Shown: in pieces, positions 43,134-54,460 of the stretch
How positions within the stretch are numbered: the first letter of the stretch is position 1
Layout: each line of letters opens with the position of its first letter
Assembly: GCA_037447655.1 (NCBI GenBank)
Contig: JBBHKE010000447.1
Span: forward strand, 186,001 to 250,000
Source: Zygnema cylindricum
Taxonomy: Eukaryota > Streptophyta > Zygnematophyceae > Zygnematales > Zygnemataceae
Direction: 5' to 3'
DNA: 64,000 bases
Program-made: the position numbers and the translations under genes
Notes under the pieces: model-generated
The model's input: the letters and a program-made list of their open reading frames with translations, nothing else
The model's database searches: none
What the model was told of the DNA's origin: nothing

Positions 43134-44202
43134 TGCAACTTTGAGACCTCCATAGGTCCTCAGAAAGGGCAGCTTTCAAGACGCCTCTAGGATAACCCTG
43201 ACCGATTTGTGTTTCAGCAAGAATAACTGCCACCTTGGCAGATAAAAACCCCGACCACCTTCACCCCTGTAAAGGCAAGACTCCCTTTTGTGGATAGCAA
43301 AAAGAATCTATGAATTTGATTCCTTGAGCAGTAAGCTATGGAGGGTCAAAGTCGACCTTTTGTACAGAAGCTCTCTGGGAGAAAAGGTCATATCTACCAA
43401 TTTTTTTAAAGTCCTATCTCTCTCTAAAACTCTATCTACTGACATACGACACCAATGATATTACTGTGCGGTACAAAAAGGTACAACTGCCGGTGTACTT
43501 TTTGTACGGACATTGTACGACATGGCCGAAAAGTCGACACACGTTAATTTGGATTTGTATCCGTAATCCCTGGAGATGCCGAAATCCAATGTCGTGGTGC
43601 CACGTGTCATCCGATGTGGCGGTGACCATAAACCGCTGAAATCCTCTTCTGCGATCTCGGCATTCTTTAGGTCGTCCGATCGAATGTTGATTTCAATAGT
43701 AGCCGTCATAAATATTTGCGTGGCATTTGTTTCGCTATTGAAACAAATGCGCGGTACTTGTTTCTTCTCCGTACTCGTAATCCGTACTATTCATAACTAA
43801 CTCTATGTATCCGATATATAGTTGTCGTTAAATGAATTAGCGTAGACGTTAACGTTTATATACTTATTAAACCCTATATCACTTACTACTAGATGTAGAA
43901 TTAATGGATAAGTCTACTAGCTACTCGCAACATTAATTCACCGTAGGTACCAGGATCAAATCCTAGAACCGACTGCCCTTTTAGTACATCAACTACTATA
44001 CTACACGTATATCAACTAATCTATAACCAGTAAATCTTTGGATAGCATAGGCAGCCATGGCTCTAGCTTCCTCTCCAACTTCTCAATGACTGCAACATGT
44101 GTGGGAGTTGGAGAGAGAAGTTAGAGGCAGACTGCCTCGGCTTCTTTTTTCTACATTTTATTATAGACCTTAAAAATACAAAAAGAACCATTAAGTTATA
44201 CA
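43134..44202 (-). mobile_element. A4 3' LTR
   Basis: TGCAACTTTGAG...GTTATACA, 1069 bp. The antisense tRNA-like cassette is at about 43905-43984 with T-arm CAGG-ATCAAAT-CCTA and a TTTT run. Confidence 0.9.
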
Positions 44203-46700
44203 CTCCCCTTATTTCCTAGTCAATCTTTAATTTCATACCACACTTCTCCCTGCACAAAATTAGCTTAGGGAAAGGCACAAGTTTGGTCTTCATATCTACT
44301 ACCATCTCGCTATTTAGTTGATACTCTAGACTGGTTATTTTGTTTTCTAATTTCTCTCTAACAAAGCTGAGTCTAATGTCCATGCGTTTCGCTTTAAAAT
44401 GATGTTGAGGATTGGCAGAAATAGCGATTCCTCCCTGATTATCACAAAATATTTTTTGCACATAACTCTTAAGGTAACCAAGCTCACCAAGCAAAGACTT
44501 GACCCACATCAATTCTTTTACAGCAGAGCAAGAGGCCATATACCCAGCCTCGATGGTGGACTGAGCAATAACCTTTTGTTGTTTGCTACTCCAACAACAA
44601 GCCCCATCACCCACATACAATTTATATCAAGAAGTACATCTCCTCATTGGAGCATCACCATAACTGACATCACTCGAAGTAGTGATGTCAATATTCTCCC
44701 CACCCAAATGCAACCATAAATCCTTAATTTTTATCAAATATCTAAGGATTCTCTTAGCTGTCTCCGAATCCCTTTTAGTGGGAGCATTTAGACTTCTACT
44801 CAGCACTCTTACAGCTGCAGCTAAATCCGGCTGGGTACAATTCATAAAATAGATTAGGCTTCCCACTACTTCCTTGTAAGGAATAGTCTGCATGAACTTC
44901 AATTCTTTATGACTTAATTCCTCGTCTAAGACAATGACTCCTTCTTCCTCACTCCCCTCACTTCCCTTCTTTAACTCCATTGGAGTTGTACAACTATTAG
45001 CTTTATCTATCTGAAATTTTTCCAACATGTTCTATATTGCTTTCTTTTGAGTCAATCTTATAATCTTTCTTTCTCGGTCTCTTTCTACTTGAATTCCCAA
45101 AATATATCTTGCCTCCCCCATATCCTTCATCTCAAATCTCCCTTTAAGATTGGTTTTCTGTTTATTCATTTTTTCCATTGATTTGCTTAAAACAAGTAAA
45201 TCGTCAACATAGATTGCAATAAAAATAAAACCTTCCTCATCTTCAAAAACATAGATTGAGTGATCTGAGCTGATCCGGATATATCCAAGATCGGTAAGAA
45301 ACTCATCAAGCTTCTTATTCCACTGTCAAGGCGCATGTTTCAAACCATAGAGAGATTTTATTAGTCGGCCTACATTACTCTCCTCTCCTTCCTCCACAAA
45401 TCATTCGGGTTTTTGCATGAAGATCTCCTCTTCCGATTCTCCATGCAAAATTGTTGTCTTAATGTCCATTTGGTGTACCTCTATGTCTTCTGTTGTTTCC
45501 AGAGTGAGAAGTATCTGGACGGAGGGAAATCTAACGAACGAGGCAAAGGTTTCCTCGTAGTCGATTCGTTCTTTCTGTGTAAATCCTTTTACCACTAATC
45601 GGGCTTTGTAACGCCCAATGGTGTTATCTGGGTTCAGTTTTAATTTGAAAACCCACTTACAACCGATTAGTTTTCGGTTTGGTAGACAGTTCACCAGCTC
45701 CGTAGTATCAGCTGGCATAATTGAGGCCATCTCCTCATTGATGGCTGTCTTCCACCGGTTCCTTTCTGGACAAGTCATCGCCTCTCCATAAGTCCGAGGT
45801 TCATCTTGATGAGATAGTTTTGTTACCTTGTTATTAACCTATTTTTATTGCAATCTTTTGCTACATCTTCTTCCCCCCTCAAAATCTGTGGCCGGAATAG
45901 ATGGTTCTCGTGGGTTGTTTCGAACAATCTCGGCTTCTCCCCTGTCCCTTGATTCCGAATCAATTTCCACCACGTCTTCCGCTTCGCGTAGAGTTGTCAC
46001 TAGATTTTCCGCAGCCGAGTCCTTTTCGGTCCGATTTTTACCTACAAGAATGTAATCTTCTCTAAAACTTGGATAGTTAGGAAGCTCAAAGTCATCGAAA
46101 TTTTCTGACTCAAATCTGATTTTTACTGACTTTGTATAGTTGAAGGGATCCACAAACTTTCCTTCATCATTAACTACTAGATGCTTTACTAAGACTATAT
46201 CTTCCCTTTTTAGATCATAAACTCTATATCGTTTAACATCCTCATCATATCCTAATAAGTAACCTGGTTTTTCTTTAGGATTTAGCTTCTAATTAGACCG
46301 ATCTGTATCAAGACTAAATACTTGACTGCCAAAAACCTTTAAGTGAGATATGTCTTGTTTCCGGCCCGTCCATCTCTCATAAGGTGTTTGACCTTTTATA
46401 GCTAAAGTAAGAACTCTATTTTTGAGGTAATTAGCACAGTTGATTGCTTCTGCCCAAAACCTTTTTCCTATCTTTTTATCCGACAACATACTTCTAACAG
46501 TATCACTTAGTGTTCTATTTAATCTTTCAGCTACCCTATTTTGTTCCTGGTTTTTTGGAACTGACTTTTGGTGTTGGACTCCATCTTCCCTCAAAAAATC
46601 CTCAAACTGGTTAGAGGTATACTCTCCACCATTGTCACTCCTTACTCTCTTGATTAGAGTTTCATGGAGTTTTTCGCTCCATGCTTTATATAATCTAAAA
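44203..46700 (-). pseudogene. A4 integrase end, RT and RNase H
   Basis: Right to left: 46594-46289 covers part of the integrase (VPKNQEQNRVAERLNRT, WAEAINCANYLKN). 46153-45845 is the acidic spacer. 45778-45401 is the RT start (ELVNCLPNRKLIGCKWVFKLKL). The catalytic box near 45205 is an intact YVDDLLVLSK. 45028-44627 is the connection (MELKKGSEGSEEEGVIVLDEEL), and 44620-44216 is the RNase H end. Stops are fewer than in A1 or A2. Confidence 0.87.
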
Positions 46701-46910
46701 CAATAGCACTATCACTTAGTGTTCTATTTAACCTTTAAGCTACCCCATTCTGTTCCGGGTTTTCTGGAACTGTCTTTTGGTGTTGGACCCCATCTTCTCT
46801 CAGAAAATCCTCAAACTGGTTAGAAGTATACTCTCCACCATTGTCACTCTTTATTCCCTTGATTGGAGTTTCATGAAGTTTTTCACTCCATGCTTTATAT
46901 TGTCTAAAAC
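46500..46910 (-). repeat. Diverged direct duplication inside A4 integrase
   Basis: About 200 bp encoding the core from KLHETPIK to NRTLSD occurs twice, at 46500-46699 and 46706-46910. The copies differ at roughly one base in ten (for example VPKNQEQNRVAE against VPENPEQNGVA). This does not fit a recent tandem duplication. Confidence 0.85.
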
Positions 46911-47616
46911 AATCCTGAGCTTCGGACTTGTTTTTCAAAAAATACACTCGGGAATACCAAGACCAATCATCAGTGATAGTCATCATAAATCTCTTCCCCC
47001 TCGGTGAGGGCACTTTAGCTGGTCCCCAAATATCTGTGTGTATTAGATCTAGAATTTTTTCTCCCTTATAGGTGGATGTTTTAGGAAAGGGTAATCTGTG
47101 TGTTTTACCTTGAGCACATCCACTACAATCACTTATATTATTATTCTCACTAAACTTTATCCCTTCCACCACTCCCATCTTTTTCATCTCTCTAAACTTG
47201 TCTAGATTCACATGCCCAAGCCTCTTATGCCACATCATAATATCATGAACACCAACATAATAAAGTTTATTATTTTCATTACTTAAAACCAACCTAAACA
47301 TCCCATGGCTACCTTTCTCAGCAATGAAATAGACATCCTCCTCAAAACTAGCAGTAAAGACTCCTTCCCTAGTGCTAGTAAAAAAACCCTTATCATCTAA
47401 TACAGATGTAGAGATGAGGTTTTTGTTCAGCTCCGGAATAAACAATACATCGGAGAATGTTACTATGGATGTCTTTCCTTCTACTAACACTTTCAAATCT
47501 ACCGATCCTACAAGAGTAGTGGTGACTATCCTTTCATCCCTGTACTCTATCTCTACGGTGAGAATCTTTCTTATCTTAGTGAACAGATGTCTATCCTTAC
47601 ATGTGCATGGAGGCAC
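46735..47616 (-). pseudogene. A4 protease and integrase N-terminal half
   Basis: 293 open codons on the minus strand. It starts in the frame after the SMHM/CKD junction, where two bases are missing relative to A1-A3, D and Z. Contents: protease end, ELNKNLISTSVLDDKGFFTSTREG, zinc finger HKRLGHVNLDKF and CSGCAQGK, HTDIWGP, KSDNGGEYTSN, ENPEQNGVA. Confidence 0.88.
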
Positions 47617-48756
47617 CTGAATCTACAATCCAACCTGCTTCACCTTTCAATCCACCGTAAGCACATTTCTGCCTTCGTGGAATTTCGACCTCGGTTTTCG
47701 CCTCCAACTCCTCATCTAAAAGGAGCTCATCCTCCTCGTCCTCGGATTCCGCCTCATGAACCTGTGTCACAAGGGCCTTTTTCTTTCCTCTTGGGGTACC
47801 ATCGGTCTGCCCCTCCTTTAACCGAAGCTCAGTTAGCTTAGTGCACTCTGCGATATAGTGCCCAGGTTTCTTACAAAAATGACATAAACCTTTGGGAGCC
47901 CTTGGTCCGAACTCGTCGGTCTGATTTTTCTACTCCCTCCCCCCATAGTTTCCGACCGGTTTCCGCGAATCCTTGTTCCTCCAATCTATCGTAAGTGCCA
48001 AGGCTTGGCCACTCTTTCCTCCTCTTCGGATCTCAATCGCATTCTCCCAAACGAGAATCATCCCTACCACTGAGTTCTATATCCACCTTGAGTCCGGCAA
48101 GTCCTGCATACGGTTGACTATGTTCTCGAACTCATCGGGTAACTTCATCAGTAAACAGTTAACCTTTTCTTTTTCACTAAAATCTTTTCCCGCACTCTCA
48201 GGTCCATGAAGAGTGTAGCAAGCTCATTGCAAAAATCCAACATCTTCCCCCCTTTGTATACATACTCCTTAACTTTCTGATCAGCCAATTGTTGTTGATG
48301 AATCGTACCACTTTGGTACATCTCTATGAGAGTCATCCAAAGATCGGATGCCCTTTCTACCTGCAAATGAGGACATGCAAGTCCTTGAGTGAGATGGCGT
48401 AGGATGAAGTGCTTTGCCGCCATATTGTTGAAGTCCCAGGTTTCATTATCATTCTCCTCGTTCCTCGGAATAGGTGACATGAATGCCGAACCAGTTGTTA
48501 TTGGTGTGGTCCCCTCCTTCTCCTTTCCTTTGTCCCAAACCTCTCCTTCTTTTGTTTCCTCCGTTGAAGGTGGATCCACTTTTCTGGTGAATCTGCTTCC
48601 TCCAAACCTTGGAGGAAATCGAAGACTTGATGGACGCCCTAACCGTCCACTCACTATCCCCCAAAACCTTTTTTCGCATAGAGCTCCTATCATCATACTT
48701 TCCTAGTATATAAAGCCAGTTCCATTAAAGATTGGTACCCTAGAGGGTGGGCCCAT
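47617..48756 (-). pseudogene. A4 gag and protease start
   Basis: The gag ATG at 48756 lies in the primer site (minus, 48746-48760). The frame 48696-48148 (182 codons) reads FGGSRFTRKVDPPSTEETKEG, GSAFMSPIPRNEENDNETWDF and DLWMTLIEMYQSG, ending ELATLFMDL. The zinc knuckle and EDEDELLLDEELEAK follow in broken frames at 48100-47640, up to VDSGASMHM, where the frame shifts. Confidence 0.85.
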
Positions 48757-48760
48757 AACC

Positions 48761-49814
48761 TGAAACTCTGAGACCTCCATAAGTCCTCAGAGTGGACAGC
48801 TTCCAAGAAGCCTCTAGGATAACCCTGATCCCTTTGTGTTTCAGCAAAATTAACTGCCACCCTGGCAGACAAAAACTCTGACCAACTTCACCCTTGTGAA
48901 GACAAGCCTCCCTTGAGTCGATAGCAAAAATATCTCTAAATTTGTCCCCTGAGCAGTAAGTTATGGAGGGTCAAAGTTGACCTTTTGTACCGAAGCTCTA
49001 TGGGAGAGAGGGTCCTATCTTCTAATTTTTCTTAGTCCTATCTCTCTCACAGACTCTATCTACTGATGTACGGAGCCAATCAGATTTCAGTTTCGTACAC
49101 AAAAGTACAGCAGCCGGTGTACTTTATGTACGGCCATTGTACGACATGGCCTAAATGTCGACACGTGGTATGTCCAGATTCGCTCCCTTAATCCTCGGAG
49201 ATGCCGCGATCCAATGTCATTCCGCCACGTGTCATCCGATATGGCGATGACCACAAACCGCGAAATCCTCTTCCGCGATCTCGACGTTAATTCTGGGCGT
49301 CTGATTAAATTCACATTTAATCGTAGCCGTAATAAATACATGCGCGGTATTCGTTCCACTAAAGAATTAAATGCGCGGTATTGGTTTCTTATCAGTACCG
49401 AAATCCGTATTTTTACATTTACTGGATAATGTCTCCTGTAAACAGTTATAGTTAAATGAACTATCATACGTATAAATGTTTAACTAATTATCAAACCATA
49501 TAGTACATAACACTACTCCTAGACTTAACGGCTAAAGCTACCGGCTACTGGCTGTCTGCCGGCCGGCAGGTACCAGGATCACATCCTGTCGCTGGTACAT
49601 ATCTTTTAGTAAATTAAACCCCTAACTAAAATATATTTTCCCGTAAACCTCTGGATAGCCTAGGTAGCCATGGCTCTAGCTCCTTCTCCAATTTCTCAGT
49701 GACTGCGACAAGTTTGAGAAGTTGGAGAGAGAAGTTAAAGATAGACTGCCTCGGTTTCTTTCTTATTTCTATTCAGACCTAGAAAATACTTTAAAAAGAA
49801 CGTTAATTTCTACA
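48761..49814 (-). mobile_element. A4 5' LTR
   Basis: TGAAACTCTGAG...TTTCTACA, 1054 bp. The T-arm CAGGAT-CAC-ATCCTG at 49574-49588 is a perfect 6-bp stem. A TTTT run is at about 49603-49607. Confidence 0.92.
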
Positions 49815-50673
49815 ATGGTTGCCTCAGCTGTATAAGCAAGACTAAAGAGTGACATAAGTCACTCTCAATAAAAGGTTGAGTGCGGCAAGACTCGAACCTT
49901 TGACCGGCAGAGCGAGGCGTAGCCGTCAGCTCTAACCGGTCTGTCGTAGAAGTTCGCTAGTATACATAAGGTGTGATAAATATATAAACTATAATATTAT
50001 TGTTATTTCAATTAACGGAATTATGAATGAGGGGCCATAAAACCAGTTGAAAATATAGTGGGAACATGATCTCCGCACGAAACAAATGAATAAGACATTT
50101 ATTTCCACGGTTCACATTAAATGTCGGTTTTTGATCCAACGGCACATATCAGCGCCGAGTCCCAAAATGGTCACTTTGGCGGTTTTTGGACGTGGCATGA
50201 CTTGACGCCACGCGGAGAGATAACATTTGGTCACGGATATTCAAAGGAACATAAAGACGACTAAAACCTAGACACGCGTCCACTCAATTACTTTGTCGTA
50301 CCTAGGCCATACAGAAAGTACATCGGCCGTAGTACCTTTCTGTACTACACAATGATTTGATAAGATCATACTATAGTAGATAAGGGTTGTGCGAGGGGTT
50401 TAGGACAGAGTATTTTTTTCTTTAGACAGTAACCTCTCTTTCTGAGATTTTGTATAAATTGGCATCTTTGCCACCTTTTAACTTATCGGCTGGTTGGCTG
50501 TTTCCAGTGATTCTTTTTGCTACGGAATCAGGGGAGTCCATGCTGCACAAGGGTGCACTCAGAATGTCAATTTGTACTCTTGGGCAACAGTGGTTGTGGC
50601 TGGAAGTGGGTTAGTTAAAAGCTATCTAGAGGATTCCTAAATTTTGTAGTCCAATGGAGGACACACGATTGCA
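49815..50673 (+). mobile_element. D 5' LTR (5'-truncated)
   Basis: It starts at ATGGTTGCCTCAGC, inside the LTR, at the A4 border. An antisense tRNA-like segment at about 49868-49945 has a near-consensus B-box GGTTCGAGTC and CCGGTTAGAGC, a D-arm-like word. TATAAAT is at 50453-50459. The hairpin TGCAC-AAGG-GTGCA at 50544-50557 takes the place of the CTTCAC..GTGAAG hairpin of family A. It ends ATTGCA. Confidence 0.85.
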
Positions 50674-51196
50674 AATTATGGGCCCACCCTCTAGGGTGCC
50701 CACCTTTAATGGATCTCGGTTCATCTATTGGGAAGCCATGATGATGGGGGCTTTGTGTGAAAATCGATACTGGAGTATTGTCAGTGGACAAGTGAAACGT
50801 CCACCTCAGAGAACTCCACCAGGGTTTGGTGGAATAAGGTTTTCTACAGCAACCACTGCTAGAGTTGACGAGGCAGGTGATAGGGACAGCAGTGTGTTTG
50901 AAATAGGGAAAGAGAAAGAGACGCCTCTTACTCCTATTGCTCCTATTACCACGGCACCCAGAGCGGCGACGGTGAAGACCGTGGCGAACGACACCTAATC
51001 GTGGGAAGACATCAACATGGCTGCCAAAACCTTCATACTAAGACACCTCACTAGAGCTTTGGCAACCCCCCATCTTCACATTTACAAGTTCGAGGAGTTG
51101 TGGGTGAGTTTGGTGGAAATCTATAGAGTTTGTAATATTCAGGAGCTCCTGTTGGCCGAACAAAAATTAGGGAATTATACTTACAAAGGGGGAAAG
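50674..51196 (+). pseudogene. D gag, N-terminal part, with primer site
   Basis: The primer site AATTATGGGCCCACC is at 50674-50688 and the gag ATG at 50678. The frame is open to a stop at 50996 (MGPPSRVPTFNGSRFIYWEAMMMGALCE, PPGFGGIRF). The stop replaces tryptophan or a similar codon; the frame then continues MAAKTFILRHLTRALATPHLHIYKFEELWVSLVEIY to NYTYKGGK at the A5 LTR. It continues at 58705. About 106 clean codons make this one of the better gag starts. Confidence 0.85.
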
Positions 51197-51931
51197 TGTA
51201 GAAATTAAAGGTCCGTTTTAAGTATTTTCTAGGTCTAAATAGAAATATAGGAAAAAGCCGAGGCAGTCTACCTCTAACTTCTCTCTCCAACTTCTCAAAC
51301 TTGTCGCAGTCACTGAGAAATTGGAGAGGAAGCTAGAGCCATGGCTACCTAGGCTATCCAGAGGTTTACGGGAAATATATATTAGTTAGGGGTTTATTTA
51401 CTAAAAGGGATGTGTCGGCCACAGGATTTGATCCTGGTACCTACCGGACGGCAAAAAGCTGGTAGACGGTAGCCTTAGCCGTTAAGTCTTTAACTAGTGT
51501 TACATACTATATGGTTTGATATTTAATTAAACATTATCAGGTAGGATAATTCATTTAACTGTAACTGTTTACGGGATACATAGATCCAGTAATGTAAAAG
51601 TACGGATTACGGTACGGATAAGAAACCAATACCGCGCATTTATTTCTTTAATGAAACGAATACCGCGCATGTATTTATTACGGCTACGATTAAATGTGAA
51701 TTTAATCGGACGGCCGGAATTAACGCCGAGATCGCGGAAGAGGATTTCGGCGGTTTTTGGTCATCGCCACATCGGATGACACGTGGCGGAATGACATTGG
51801 ATCGCGGCATCTCCGAGGATTAAGGGAGCGAATCTGGATATACCATGTATCGACATTTAGGCCATGTCATACAGTGTCCGTACAGAAAGTACCCAACCAG
51901 CTATACTTTTGTGTACGAAAGTGTAATCTAA
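51197..51931 (+). mobile_element. A5 5' LTR, left part
   Basis: TGTAGAAATTAAAGG... to TCTAA. It carries the near-perfect 15-bp stem 51283-51297/51314-51328 around the core motif, and an antisense T-arm CAGG-ATCAAAT-CCTG at 51422-51436. Confidence 0.9.
51283..51328 (+). other. Conserved LTR stem-loop with ACTTGTCGCAGTCACTGA core
   Basis: The arms CTCTCCAACTTCTCA and TGAGAAATTGGAGAG pair at 14 of 15 positions around a 16-nt loop. The core word recurs in families A, C and D at the same distance from the LTR start. Confidence 0.8.
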
Positions 51932-52979
51932 TGTAGAAACTAATGGTTTTAAAGTATTTTCTAGGTCTGATAGAAATAAAGAAGCCGAGGCAGTCTACCT
52001 CTAACTTCTCTCTCCAACTCTCAAACTTGTCGCAGTCACTGAGAAATTGGAGAGGAAGCTAGAGCCATGGCTACCTAGGCTATCCTGAGGTTTACGGGAA
52101 ATTTATACTAGTTTAGGGATTATTTACTAAAAGGTATATGCCGGCCTCAGGATTTGATCTTGGTACCTGCCGGCCGACAGATAGTAGATAGCCGGTAGCC
52201 TTAACCGTTAGGTCTAGAAGTAATCTTACGTAACATATAGTACGATATTAATTTAAACATTAATACGTAGGTTAAATCATTTAACTGTAACTGTGTACGG
52301 TATACATAGATCCGGTAATGTTTAAGTACGGAATACGGTACATGCACAAAATCAATACCGCGCATTTTATTTCGTAAGTGAAACGAATACCGCGCATGTA
52401 TTTATTACGGCTACGATTATATTAGATTCTAATCGGACGGCCGGAATAAGCGCCAAGATCGCAGAAGAAGATTTTGGCGGTTTGTGGACATCGCCACATC
52501 GGATGACGCGTGGCGAAATTACATTGGATCGTGGAATCTCCGGAGATTATGGCACCGAATCCGGATATGACATGTGTCGACATTTGGGACATGTCGTACA
52601 ATGTTCGTACATAAAGTACACCGGCGGATGTACTTTTGCGTACGGAACTGTATTCTGATTGGTTCCGTACATCAGAAGATAGAGTCTGTGAGAGAGATAG
52701 GACTTAGAAAAATTAGGAGATAGGACCCTCTCTCCGAGAGAGCTTCTGTACAAAAGGTCAACTTTGACCCTTCATAACTTACTGCTCAGGGGAGCAAATT
52801 CAGAGATTCTTTTTGCTATCGACTCAGGAGAGTCTTGTCTTCACAACTGTGAAGGTGGTTAGAGTTTTTGTCTGCCAGGGTGGCAGTTATTTTTGCTTAA
52901 ACACAAAGGGGTCAGGATTATCTTAGAGGCTTCTTGGAAGCTGTCCACTCTGGGGACTTATGGAGGTCTCAGAGTTTCA
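51932..52979 (+). mobile_element. Solo LTR, family A, nested in A5 5' LTR
   Basis: TGTAGAAACTAATGG...GAGTTTCA, 1048 bp, with perfect TCTAA duplications at 51927-51931 and 52980-52984. The host LTR text (GTAATCTAATTGG) is restored across it. The tRNA-like outer stem GCCGGC/GCCGGC occurs near 52140-52172. Confidence 0.95.
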
Positions 52980-52984
52980 TCTAA

Positions 52985-53305
52985 TTGGCTTTATACATCA
53001 GTAGATAGAGTCTGTGAGAGAGATAAGACTTAGAAAAATTAGGAGATAGGATCCTCTCTCCTAGAGAGCTTATGTACAAAAGGTCAACTTTGACCCACCA
53101 TAACTTACTGCTCAGGGGAGCAAATTCAGAGATTCTTTTTGCTATCGACTCAGGGGAGTCTTGTCTTCACAGGGGTGAAGGTGGTTAAAGTTTTTGTCTG
53201 CCAGGGTGGCAGTTATTTTTGCTTAAACACAAAGGGGTCAGGATTATTCTAGAGGCTTCTTGGAAGCTGTCCACTCTGAGGACTTATAGTGGTCTCAGAG
53301 TTTCA
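52985..53305 (+). mobile_element. A5 5' LTR, right part
   Basis: It continues the R/U5 region to GAGTTTCA and holds the full set of AGGG hairpins. Confidence 0.9.
53109..53212 (+). other. AGGG-loop hairpin array, complete copy
   Basis: Four hairpins occur in about 100 nt: TGCTC-AGGG-GAGCA (53109-53122), GACTC-AGGG-GAGTC (53147-53160), CTTCAC-AGGG-GTGAAG (53165-53180) and CTGCC-AGGG-TGGCAG (53198-53212). They lie between the predicted transcription start and the primer site, the place of retroviral leader signals. Confidence 0.8.
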
Positions 53306-53320
53306 AGTTATGGGCCCACC
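53306..53320 (+). promoter_or_regulatory. A5 primer binding site
   Basis: AGTTATGGGCCCACC directly after the LTR, 14 of 15 bases complementary to the anticodon arm of initiator tRNA-Met. The gag ATG is at 53310-53312, within the site. Confidence 0.75.
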
Positions 53321-54460
53321 CTCTAGGGTACCAATCTTTAATGGAACTGGCTTCATATACTGGGAAAGTATGATGATAGGAGCTCTATGCGAAAAAAGGT
53401 TTTGGGGGATAGTGAGTGGACGATTGGGGCGTCCATCAAGTCTTGGAATTCCTCCAGGGTTTAAAGGAAGCAGATTCACCAGGAAAGAGGAGTCACCTTC
53501 AACGGAGGATACAAAGGAAGGAGAGGTGGTGGACAAAGGAAAGGAGAAGGAGGCGACCACACGAATAGCAACTGGTTTAGCATTCATGTCACCTATTCCG
53601 AGGAACGACGAGAATGATACTGAAACCTGGGACTTCAACAATATGGCGGCAAAGCACTTCATCCTACGCCATCTCACTCAAGGACTTGCATGTCCTCATT
53701 TGCACGTAGAGAGGGCATCCGATCTTTGATGGCTCTCATAGAGATGTACCGAAGTGGTACGATTCAGCAACAAAAGTTGGCTGATCAGAAAGTTAAGGAG
53801 TATGTATACAAAGGGGGAAATATGTTGGATTTTTGCAATGAGCTTGCTACACTCTTCATGGAGCTAGAGAGTGCGGGAAAAGTTTTTAATGAAAAAGAAA
53901 AGGTTAACTGTTTACTAATGAAGTTACCCGATGAGTTCGAGAACATAGTCAACCGTGTGCAGGACTTGCCGGACTTAATGTGAATATGGAACTCAGTGGT
54001 AGGGATGATTCTCGTTCGAGAGAATACGATTGAGATCCGAAGGGGAGGAAAGGGTGGCCAAGCCTTGGCAACTGTGACCGATTGGAGGAACAAGGATTCC
54101 CGGAAACCAGTCGGAAACTATGGGGGTAGGGAGCAGGTTGACGAGTTCGAACCATTGGCTCCGAAAGGTTTATGTCATTTTTGTAAGAAACCGGGGCACT
54201 ATATGGCAGAGTGCACCAAGCTAACCGAGTTTCGGTTAAAGGAGGGGCAGACTAGTGGTACCCCGAGAGGAAAGAAAAAGGCCCTTGTCACACATGTACT
54301 TGAGGCGGAATCCGAGGACGAGGACGGTGAGCTCCTTTTGGATGAGGAGTTGGAGGCGAAAAACGAGGTCGAAATTCCACGAAGGCAGAAATGTGCTTAC
54401 GGTGGATTGAAAGGTGAAGCAGGTTGGATTGTAGATTCAGGTGCCTCCATGCACATGTAA
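53310..54460 (+). pseudogene. A5 gag and protease start
   Basis: From MGPPSRVPIFNGTGFIYWESMMIGALCEKRFWGIVSGRL in part to a 1-nt loss near 53725 (DL/*), then 53690-53983 in the next frame (LADQKVKEYVYKGGNMLDFCNELATLFMELESAGK in part) to a stop at LPDLM*. 53996-54460 (154 codons) has the zinc knuckle at its residues 60-73 (CHFCKKPGHYMAEC, intact), an acidic EDEDGELLLDEELEAK stretch and the retropepsin box VDSGAS with D147. The frame breaks at SMHM, where GT is missing, a lesion shared with A4. Confidence 0.88.

Larger units (their letters stand above)
43134..49814 (-). mobile_element. Copia element A4 (minus)
   Basis: The 3' LTR is 43134-44202, the internal region 44203-48760 and the 5' LTR 48761-49814. 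Flanks (CGCTG, ATGGT) are not duplicates: it joins an integrase fragment on one side and a truncated D LTR on the other, so a rearrangement is likely. It shares a 2-nt protease frameshift and several residues with A5. Confidence 0.88.

Noticed and set aside
46500-46910. Simple recent tandem duplication in A4
   Set aside because: The copies differ at about one base in ten, too much for a local event younger than the element.
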